The translations under genes and the position numbers were made by a program. The notes beneath the pieces were generated by a model, which was not told the DNA's origin, made no database searches, and was given only the letters and a program-made list of their open reading frames with translations. Shown one piece after another: positions 1-7,600 of a stretch of 64,000 bases of DNA (its first letter is position 1; each line of letters begins with the position of its first letter). This DNA is from Sphingomonas sp. Leaf343 (GTDB lineage Bacteria > Pseudomonadota > Alphaproteobacteria > Sphingomonadales > Sphingomonadaceae). The stretch spans positions 283,667-347,666 of the forward strand of contig NZ_LMPG01000013.1 in assembly GCF_001423765.1 (NCBI RefSeq), given 5' to 3'.

Positions 1-345
1 CAGCCGCTTGGAATAGCCGCGACGCGGGACCCAGCGCATGCCGAAACGCTGGTGGACCATCATGTCGTGCACGAACGCATAGATGCCGCCGTAAATGGTG
101 ATGCCCAGCGCCGCCCACCACAACGGCTCCCACCACATGCCCGCCACGAACAAGCCGACGACGATGACCGCGAAGGTAACGGCGTAGAGGTCGTTCTTCT
201 CGAACGCGCCCTCGTGCGGCTCGTGATGCGACCGGTGCCAGCCCCAGCCCCAGCCGTGCATCACGTATTTGTGCGTCGCCCAGGCGAAACACTCCATGAA
301 GACCACCATGCCGACCACCAGCGCCAGCTTCTCAAACCACGTCAT
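1..345 (-). CDS. crtZ: Beta-carotene hydroxylase CrtZ (C-terminus cut by window edge)
   Basis: Di-iron membrane hydroxylase that adds 3/3'-hydroxyls to beta-ionone rings, giving zeaxanthin-type xanthophylls. Seen: the first 115 residues from ATG at 345, with an N-terminal membrane segment (about residues 5-22) followed by the fatty-acid-hydroxylase histidine boxes HKYVMH, HRSHH and HDMMVH; the last box and the C-terminus lie outside the window. The aromatic GWGWGWHRSHHEPHEG stretch is typical of bacterial CrtZ rather than of CrtR or sterol desaturases. Its start overlaps the end of the PAP2-like gene by 14 bp, so the two are probably cotranscribed. Xanthophyll synthesis fits a yellow sphingomonad. 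Confidence 0.92.
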   Translation of the reverse strand, partial: MTWFEKLALVVGMVVFMECFAWATHKYVMHGWGWGWHRSHHEPHEGAFEKNDLYAVTFAVIVVGLFVAGMWWEPLWWAALGITIYGGIYAFVHDMMVHQRFGMRWVPRRGYSKRL

Positions 346-1342
346 CGCCTACTCCAGACCCGGTCGCTGTACGCCGCCGGCCGCGCCCCGCCAACCGCAA
401 CCCGGCGGCCGGACCTGTGATCGGGGTTACCGCATCCCCGAATATAGGTCGCTGCGCCGCTGCCCGCACCCGGACGATATAAGCCCCCGCGACGATCGCC
501 GGCGGCGCGATGGCGATCCCCGCCAGCACGTCGACGCCGTAATGCCCGCCGAACACCGGCGTGGCGACGATCGTCACCCCCGCCCACACCGGCGCGACGA
601 TCCGCCAGACCGGCACGTCCCGTTGTGCCCGGGCGAGGATGATCGGCAACGTGGCATGAAAACTGGGAAAGGTGACGATCCCCATCAACTGCGTCAGGTC
701 CAGCGTCCGCCACGATCCGTCGCGCAGGCCGACAATCATCGCCCGCTCCATCCACGCGACCGATGGCCAGAGCCGACGATACCCGGCCGGGTCGAAGACG
801 TTGCCCATGGCGGGCATCGCGCCGGAGATCAGGATGGTTGCGAACCCGCCGACGATCGCCGCCGCCACCGCGATCCGCAGCGCGTCGAACCGGCCGACCG
901 CACTCAGCACGACGATACAGACGATCATCTGCACCGTCAGGCTGTGATAGGCCACACCGCCCACCCACAACGCGACCGGATGACCGTCGAGCGCGTCGAA
1001 CACCGCCGGCCATTCGAAGCCGAGCCGGACATCCGCCGCCGCCAGTCGCCCGTCCCATAACGGCCCGGCGCGTGCGGCGAGGGCATAGGACAGGACGACG
1101 CCGATGATCGTGAACGACGTCATCAGCAGGAACGCCGTCGCCCCCGCCGCCAGCCGCGGCCGCCCGCGCGTTCGCCCCAGAACCGCACCCGCCCATAGCA
1201 GGCCGATCGCCGCGGCCGGCACGATCGCGCGCGCGGCATCGATGCGGAACCCGAGTCCGCGACACGCGATCAGGCACGCCCCGGCCATCGCGACGATCAG
1301 CCACCAGGATGCGGTATCCGCCGTCTCGTTCGCATGTCTCAC
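332..1342 (-). CDS. PAP2-like integral membrane phosphatase/phosphotransferase
   Basis: Very hydrophobic protein of 336 aa with several membrane spans. The C-terminal half carries PAP2 superfamily signatures: FPSFHATLP (the PSxH box) and GGHYGVDVLAG (the HYxxDVxxG box), which supply the two catalytic histidines in this family. The upstream KxxxxxxRP box is not obvious, as in the PAP2_3/Aur1-like branch. Likely substrates are membrane-lipid or isoprenoid phosphates; the overlap with crtZ would allow a role in isoprenoid or carotenoid-lipid metabolism, but that is inference. The start is uncertain: GTG at 1342 gives the longest frame and no strong Shine-Dalgarno is visible. The last residues are low-complexity and Arg/Gly-rich. 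Confidence 0.8.
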   Translation of the reverse strand: MRHANETADTASWWLIVAMAGACLIACRGLGFRIDAARAIVPAAAIGLLWAGAVLGRTRGRPRLAAGATAFLLMTSFTIIGVVLSYALAARAGPLWDGRLAAADVRLGFEWPAVFDALDGHPVALWVGGVAYHSLTVQMIVCIVVLSAVGRFDALRIAVAAAIVGGFATILISGAMPAMGNVFDPAGYRRLWPSVAWMERAMIVGLRDGSWRTLDLTQLMGIVTFPSFHATLPIILARAQRDVPVWRIVAPVWAGVTIVATPVFGGHYGVDVLAGIAIAPPAIVAGAYIVRVRAAAQRPIFGDAVTPITGPAAGLRLAGRGRRRTATGSGVGDDVV

Positions 1343-1504
1343 GGGCGCTCAACGCCGCACGTTGCGACCGGTGCCGATGACGCAGCGGCGGGCACTTCGG
1401 TCGGACGACCCATTCCATCAAACTGCATCTCTCGCCGATCGATAGACATAACGCGCTGTCCTACAACGATTATCGCTGTCATGCCCGGGATCGGGAGGTG
1501 GATC

Positions 1505-1597
1505 ATGACGAATCTCGACGCACCGATGCTGATGGCGCTGGCCGCACTGGTCAGCAGCGTTTCCGGCCTGATCTGGGCGATCCGTCGCAAGGCGTGA
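1505..1597 (+). CDS. 30-aa single-span membrane peptide
   Basis: Short frame encoding a 30-residue peptide: MTNLDAP, then a hydrophobic segment (about residues 8-25, including LMALAALVSSVSG and LIWAI), then a basic end RRKA. This is the usual N-out/C-in pattern of small bacterial membrane peptides. A strong ribosome-binding site GGGAGG (1493-1498) lies six bases before the ATG, the main reason to call it a gene. Neighbours are the divergent PAP2-like gene and the Dabb protein about 85 bp downstream. Function unknown; it could be a stress-induced or regulatory small protein. Confidence 0.55.
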   Translation: MTNLDAPMLMALAALVSSVSGLIWAIRRKA

Positions 1598-1681
1598 CGC
1601 CGTCGACCCGAACGGCTCGCCAGCGGTTGCGCGATCGGACGGCGGGCGGCATCGTCGGAACGCACACGCGAAAGGATTATC

Positions 1682-2080
1682 ATGGTGGTGGACCGTCGAC
1701 GCTGGATAGGGCTGCTCACGCTGTCGGGCCTGACCATCCTGACCGGCCGGGCGATCGCCGCCGGCCGGGCGAACCCGCGCAAGCAGATCGTCCACCACGT
1801 CTTCTTCTGGCTGAAGGACCCCGCCGACGCGCCCCGGCTGATCGCCGGGCTGAAGACGTTGCGTGACATCCCCGAAATCCGCGAACTGCGCATCGGCGTG
1901 CCTGCCGCGACGGAGAAGCGTTCCGTGGTCGACAGCAGCTACGACGTGTCCGAACTGATGATCTTCGACACGGTTCAGGATCAGGGCCGGTATCAGGAAC
2001 ATCCCATCCACAAGCGCTTCGTGGCGGAATGCGGGGACCTGTGGGACCGCGTCGTCGTCTATGACAGCGTCGACGTCTGA
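1682..2080 (+). CDS. Dabb-domain (stress-responsive A/B barrel) protein with N-terminal signal/anchor
   Basis: 132 aa. An N-terminal RRRW followed by a hydrophobic stretch (residues 8-26) looks like a Tat-like or Sec signal or anchor. The remainder has the Dabb ferredoxin-like pattern: [11 protein letters not shown] at the first strand, an ELRIG strand, [12 protein letters not shown], then [11 protein letters not shown] and [10 protein letters not shown] at the end. Dabb proteins form dimeric alpha/beta barrels, sometimes with enzymatic roles; the substrate cannot be told here. The start is ATG at 1682 with AAAGGA a few bases before. It stops five bases before the next gene, so cotranscription is likely. 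Confidence 0.82.
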   Translation: MVVDRRRWIGLLTLSGLTILTGRAIAAGRANPRKQIVHHVFFWLKDPADAPRLIAGLKTLRDIPEIRELRIGVPAATEKRSVVDSSYDVSELMIFDTVQDQGRYQEHPIHKRFVAECGDLWDRVVVYDSVDV

Positions 2081-2085
2081 CCGTC

Positions 2086-2361
2086 GTGCCCAAAGACCCG
2101 ACGTCCGCAGACTATGAACATGGCCGCCGCGACGGCCTGCGCCTCGCCTTGGCGATCATGGCGGCGGAGGAGGCGAAATGGGCCGCCCTGGTCGGCGAAA
2201 GCCCGTCGTGGCGCACCAACGCCACGCGGGAGGTGCGGCGCAAGATGATGGACGTGGCGCAAAAGCGCGTCCGGACCGTGCTCAACCGGATGACCCCCGC
2301 CGGGGAAGACGAGGCGATGAGCACCGAACTGGCGTCGGCGCTCGACCGGATCGGCCTCTGA
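2086..2361 (+). CDS. Small conserved-looking protein of unknown function
   Basis: 91 aa from a GTG start at 2086, five bases after the Dabb gene. Not recognised. It is soluble and charged, probably mostly helical, with EHGRRDGLRLALAIMAAEE near the start, then TREVRRKMMDVAQKRVRTVL in the middle. No signal peptide, cysteine cluster or membrane span is seen. Its frame has the GC-rich third positions of a real gene, and its tight spacing suggests it belongs to the Dabb operon. Confidence concerns its being a gene, not its role. Confidence 0.6.
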   Translation: MPKDPTSADYEHGRRDGLRLALAIMAAEEAKWAALVGESPSWRTNATREVRRKMMDVAQKRVRTVLNRMTPAGEDEAMSTELASALDRIGL

Positions 2362-2431
2362 TCCCCCCGTGTGGACCCCAGGCGCCAGCGTGGCGGTTTG
2401 CACAGGCTCGCCGCCGCCCCATCTTGATAGC

Positions 2432-3250
2432 ATGAGCGAGGAACTGATCCGGCTGGGGCTGGTCGACGAAGAGGATATCGTGCTGGACGAGGCGGCGCTG
2501 ACGCTGGCGCTGCTCGATCATCCGGATACCGATCTGGAACCCTATCGCGACCTGCTGGCCGACATCGCGGTCCGGCTGGACGCGGTCGGTGGCGATGCGG
2601 CGACGGCGGAAGACCGGGCGGCGGCGCTCGCCTCCGTCCTGGCCGGCGAGTTCGGCTTCATCGGCGATCAGGACAGCTATGACGATCCCGACAATGCCGA
2701 CCTGATCCGGGTGATCGATCGCCGGCGCGGCCTGCCGGTCAGCCTGTCGATCCTCCATGTCGCTGCGGCGCGGCGCGTTGGCTGGCGGGCCGATCTGCTC
2801 GATCTGCCCGGCCATGTGCTGGTGCTGATCGCGGGCGACGGCGCGCCGGGCGATGACGCGCCGGTGATCGTCGATCCCTTTCATGGCGGCGCGCGCGTCG
2901 GGGCGGAACAGCTTGCGGCGTTGCTGACCGCGTTCGGCAACGGGCGCGCGTCGGGCGCGCCGACCGTCGGCACGATGCCCAACCGGGCCGTCCTGATCCG
3001 CCTGCTCCTGAACCAGGCGACCCGCGCCGAACGTGGCGGCAAGGGGCGCCGTGCGCTTCATCTCTATCGCCGCATGACGCTGATGGCCCCGGCCTATGGT
3101 CATGCGTGGTGGGAACAGGCGCGGCTGGAACTGGTCGACGGCGACGTACCCGCCGCCCGCCGCAGCCTGAGCGCGATGCTGGAGATCACGCGCGAGCCGG
3201 AGCTACGACAACGCATCTCCGATACGTTGCAGTCGCTGCCCGCGGCCTGA
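2432..3250 (+). CDS. SirB1-family transglutaminase-like/TPR protein
   Basis: 272 aa from ATG at 2432; the frame opens 63 bases earlier but that extension is Pro/Ser-rich and unlike the family start MSEEL. The core carries the SirB1 (Transglut_core2) pattern: GEFGFIGDQDSYDDPDNA (about residues 72-89), then RRRGLPVSLSILHVAAARR, then LPGHVLVLI with VIVDPFHGG after it. The C-terminal third is a TPR-like helical repeat (RALHLYRRMTLMAPAYGHAWWEQARL). Family members are widespread and of poorly defined function; some were linked to regulation of invasion genes. No membrane segment. Confidence 0.85.
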   Translation: MSEELIRLGLVDEEDIVLDEAALTLALLDHPDTDLEPYRDLLADIAVRLDAVGGDAATAEDRAAALASVLAGEFGFIGDQDSYDDPDNADLIRVIDRRRGLPVSLSILHVAAARRVGWRADLLDLPGHVLVLIAGDGAPGDDAPVIVDPFHGGARVGAEQLAALLTAFGNGRASGAPTVGTMPNRAVLIRLLLNQATRAERGGKGRRALHLYRRMTLMAPAYGHAWWEQARLELVDGDVPAARRSLSAMLEITREPELRQRISDTLQSLPAA

Positions 3251-3327
3251 ACGGTTGCGTCGCCGCTTGTCCGGGCGCGCCCGCCGCGACATAGCGCGCC
3301 TTCCCTGATGCTGCCGGATTGCCACCG

Positions 3328-4611
3328 ATGACGACGATGCGAGCCGCCGGAATCGATTTCGGGACGACGAACAGCGTCGCCGCCCTTGCCGATCGCGCCG
3401 GCGACCCCCGACTGGTGACACTGGACGGCCCCGACGGCGAAGTCTTCCGCTCGGCCCTGTGTTTCTGGCACGACGAGGATGTCCGCGGCGGCATCGCGGT
3501 GGAGGCCGGGCCGGCGGCGATCCGCGAATATCTGGAGTATCCGGGCGACAGCCGCTTCCTCCAGTCGTTCAAGTCGGTCGCCGCCAGCGCCTCGTTCGAC
3601 ACCGCGCCGGTGTTCGAAAAGCGATATCGGTTCGAGGAGCTGGGCCGCCTGTTCCTCCAGCGCTTCGCCGCGCAGGCGGGCGGCGCGCTCGACCGGCTCG
3701 ACCGGGTCGTCGTCGGCCGGCCCGTCCGCTACGCTGGGTCGCGCCCCGACGAGGGACTGGCGCGCCAGCGTTACGACGGCATGTTCGACGGGTTCGCGGG
3801 CGAGGTCCACTATGTCTACGAACCGCTGGCGGCGGCGTTCGGCCATGCCGCCCGCCTGACCGAGCCGGCGACGCTGCTGGTCGCCGATTTCGGCGGCGGC
3901 ACCAGCGATTTCTCCATCGTCAGCGTCGCGGAACCGGGGGCGGCGCGACGCTGCATCCCGCTCGGCCATGCCGGCATCGGCATCGCTGGCGACCGGCTGG
4001 ACCAGCGCATCGTCGATCGACTGGTGCTGCCCCTGCTCGGCAAGGGTGGCAGCTATCGGTCGTTCGACAAGATACTGGAGATACCCGGCGGCTATTTCGC
4101 GGACTTCGCCGACTGGTCGAAGCTCGCGCTGATGCGCAACCGCAGGACGCTGGCCGAACTCGACCGGCTGCGGCGCAGCGCGGTCGATCCGGACGCGATC
4201 GGCCGCATGATCGCCCTGATCGAGGGCGAACTCGGCTTCCCGCTCTACGACGCGGTCGGCCGGCTGAAGCGCACCTTGTCGACGGCGGACCACGCGACCT
4301 TCCGCTTCGCCGGCGCGGACATCGTGATCGAGCGCGACGTCGCGCGTGCCGAGTTCGAGGGGTGGATCGCCGACGACATCGCCCGCATCGCCGCGACCGT
4401 CGATCAGGCGCTGGCGAATGCGGGCGTGACCGAACGGCAGATCGACCGCGTCTTCCTGACCGGCGGCACGTCGCTGGTCCCCGCCGTGCGCCAGGTGTTC
4501 GAGGCGCGGTTCGGCGCCGGACGCATCATGTCGGGCGGCGAGCTGACCTCGATCGCTTATGGTCTGGCGCTGATCGCGCAGGCGGACGACGTCTCTCCCT
4601 GGACCGCCTGA
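3328..4611 (+). CDS. YegD-like Hsp70-family ATPase
   Basis: About 427 aa from ATG at 3328; an in-frame TTG nine bases earlier is possible. It shows the actin/Hsp70 ATPase fold: phosphate-1 loop GIDFGTTNSVAAL at the N-terminus, VVVGRPVRY, phosphate-2 loop VADFGGGTSDFSIV (about residue 190), and the adenosine motif FLTGGTSLVPAVRQVF near the C-terminus. It ends soon after the ATPase domain with no DnaK-type substrate-binding domain, as in E. coli YegD (about 450 aa). Likely a specialised chaperone-like ATPase. It precedes the alpha-2-macroglobulin/pbpC pair by 73 bp with no obvious shared promoter. Confidence 0.88.
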   Translation: MTTMRAAGIDFGTTNSVAALADRAGDPRLVTLDGPDGEVFRSALCFWHDEDVRGGIAVEAGPAAIREYLEYPGDSRFLQSFKSVAASASFDTAPVFEKRYRFEELGRLFLQRFAAQAGGALDRLDRVVVGRPVRYAGSRPDEGLARQRYDGMFDGFAGEVHYVYEPLAAAFGHAARLTEPATLLVADFGGGTSDFSIVSVAEPGAARRCIPLGHAGIGIAGDRLDQRIVDRLVLPLLGKGGSYRSFDKILEIPGGYFADFADWSKLALMRNRRTLAELDRLRRSAVDPDAIGRMIALIEGELGFPLYDAVGRLKRTLSTADHATFRFAGADIVIERDVARAEFEGWIADDIARIAATVDQALANAGVTERQIDRVFLTGGTSLVPAVRQVFEARFGAGRIMSGGELTSIAYGLALIAQADDVSPWTA

Positions 4612-4672
4612 CCGCCCGTCGCATCCCGCTGGACTCTTGCGCGGGCGGGGGTAGCGTCTGCGCGACGGGCGG
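4612..4672. other. Inverted repeat between the Hsp70-like gene and the alpha-2-macroglobulin start
   Basis: Perfect 11-bp arms CCGCCCGTCGC (4612-4622) and GCGACGGGCGG (4662-4672) separated by 39 bases, ending 12 bases before the ATG at 4685. There is no T-tract. It could be the terminator of the Hsp70-like gene or a 5' leader structure limiting access to the alpha-2-macroglobulin start; chance in GC-rich DNA cannot be excluded. Confidence 0.35.
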
Positions 4673-4684
4673 GGATGCGACACG

Positions 4685-7600
4685 ATGAGGCTGACGGTTC
4701 GACTGGCGCTGCTGGCCCTCGCGCTCGCCCCCCTCGCGGCGGCCGGCGACAGCGCGCCGCAGGTGGTGCTCGCGACGCCGGGGATCGGCGGCGGCTCGAT
4801 CGAGCGGTTCACGATCCGGTTCAGCCAGCCGATGGTCGCGCTCGGCGATCCACGGGCCGCGGGGCCGCTGGTGGTGGAATGCGCGGTGGGCGGCGAGGGA
4901 CGCTGGGTCGACCAGCAGACCTATGTCTGGGAGTTTGCGAGCCCCCTGCCCGGCGGCACCGAATGTCAGGCGAAGACGCGTGACGGCCTGAAAAGCGCGA
5001 GCGGCTATGCGCTGGCCGACCAGCAGAGCTTCCGGATCGACGCGGGCGGGCCGGTGGCGCGCGCGGTGCTGCCGGGTCAGGGCCGCGACATCGAGGAGGA
5101 TCAGGTGTTCCTCGTCGCGGCGAACATGGCCGCGACACCCGCCTCGGTCGCCGCCAATGCGTATTGCGCCGTCGACGGGATCGGCGAACGGATCGCGGTC
5201 GACGTGCTGCCCGCCAGCCTCGCGGGCGAATTGCTGGCGAAGATGGGCACCGCCCAGTGGGAGGTGCGCAGCTTCCTCGAAAGCGCGGGCCTGCCGGTCA
5301 CGATCCCCGCCGCCGCGCCGGATCGCCAGCGGATGCTGTCGACCGTCACCGCGCTGAAATGCCGCCGGCCGCTGCCACCCGGTCGCGACGTGGCTTTGGT
5401 CTGGGGCGCGAACATCGCCGGCGCGGGCGGCAAGCTGGCGGGCGCGGACCAGCGTTTCGACTATACCGTGCGCCAGCCTTTTACTGCACGGTTCGAATGT
5501 TCGCGCGTCAATCCGCAGGCGGGGTGCAGCCCGGTCGAGAAGGCGTATGTCCGCTTCACCGCGCCCGTGCCGATGAGCCAGGCGGCGACGATCCGCATCC
5601 GGACGCCGGACGGCAAGACGATCGCGCCGACCTTCGACGACGACGATCGCAAGAGGGCGATGACATCGGACGTGACCTTCGCCAGCCCGCTGCCGTTCGG
5701 CACCACGGGCACGCTGCTCCTGCCCGCCGGGATCAGGGACGAGAGCGGGCGTATTCTGGCGAACGCCGAGCGCTTCCCGCTCGACCTGCGGTTCGACGTC
5801 GCGCCGCCGCTCGTGAAGTTCGCCGCGGGCTTCGGCATTCTGGAGGCGAAGCAGGGTGGCGTGCTGCCAGTGACGGTCCGCAACGTCGAGCCGGCATTGC
5901 AGGGCCGGAGGCTGGCCGTGAGCGGCCAGACGATCCGCGTCGACGGCTCGGACGGCGACGTCGCCAGATGGCTGCGCACCGTCGACACCGCCGACGACAC
6001 CGATATTCAGGAGGTCGAGCGCGGCGGCGAGACGATCCGCGTCAACCACACCGGCGAAAAGCCGATCCTGACCGCCGGCTCGGGTGCGGCGATGACCGTC
6101 GCGCTGCCGGGCAAGGGCAAGGATTTCGAGGTCGTCGGCATCCCCCTCGCCAAACCCGGCTTCTACGTCGTCGAACTCGCCAGCCCGGTGCTGGGCCGCG
6201 CGCTGCTCGGGCGCGACGTGCCGCGTTACGTCGCCAGCGCGGCGCTGGTCACCGACATGGCGGTGCATTTCAAATGGGGTCGCGAGCGCAGTCTGGCGTG
6301 GGTGACGCAATTGTCGGACGGCAAGCCCGCCGCCAATGCGGAGGTGCGCGTCACCGACAGTTGCACGGGCAGGCTGCTGGCGCGCGGCGTGACCGATCGC
6401 AGCGGCGGGCTGTACGTACCCGCCGGCCTGCCCGAGCCGGAAACCTATAGTGACTGTTCCAGCGAGACCGGATCGCACGCGCTGATGGTGTCGGCGCGCC
6501 GCGACGGCGATTTCAGCTTCACCCTGACCGAATGGGGCGAGGGCATCCGCCCCTACGACTTCGACCTGCCCTATGGCTATTCGGCGCGTGGCGAGATGGT
6601 CCACACCGTGTTCGACCGTGCGCTCGTCCGGCAGGGCGAGACGGTGCATATGAAGCACATCCTGCGGCGTCCGAACGGCAGCGGCTTCGCGCTGGCCCCC
6701 GGCGTCACCGGCACGCTGAAGCTGACGCATCGCGGGTCGGACACGCAGTTCGAACTGCCGCTCCGGATCGACGCGAACGGCATCGGCGAGAACCAGTGGA
6801 CCACGCCACAGGGCGCGCCGATGGGCGATTACGACCTGTCGATCGAGGCGGCGGGGCGATCGATCGCGATCGACCAGTCGTTCCGCGTCGACGAATACAA
6901 GCTGCCGACGATGCGCGCGACGATGACCGGGCCAAAGACGGCGGCGATCCGTCCCGCCAGCCTGCCGCTCGACCTGTTCGTCGGCTATCTGTCGGGCGGC
7001 GGCGCGTCCAATCTGGGTGTCGACCTGCGCGTCGGCTGGTTCGCGCACAGCGCCACGCCCGACGGGTATGACGGCTACACCTTTGGCGGGCGTGCGGTGA
7101 CCGAGGGCGTCAAGGCGCTCGACGGCGACGGCGAGGAGGAGCGGACCGAGCTGCCGCCGACGCAGACGCTGCCCGCGATGCTGGGCGGCGACGGCACCGC
7201 GCGGCAGACGATCGAGGTGCCGCAGTCGCTCGACGGCAATGCCGACATGCAGGTCGAGATGGACTACCGCGATGCGAACGGAGAGACGCTGACCGCGTCG
7301 CGCACGATCCCGATCTTCGCGTCGGGCGTGCAGCTCGGCGTGAAGACCGACGGCTGGCTGATGAAGAAAGACGATCTGCGCCTGCGCTTCGTCGCGCTCG
7401 ATACCGGCGGAAAGCCGATCAAGGGCCAGAAGATTTCGGTCGCGCTGTACAGCCGACAGGTGCTGACCGCGCGGCGGCGGCTGATCGGCGGGTTCTACGC
7501 CTATGACAACCAGATGCGCACGACGAAGATCGACGCGGATTGTACCGCCACGACGGATGCGCAGGGACTGGCCCAGTGCAAGGTCGATCCGGGCGTCTCG

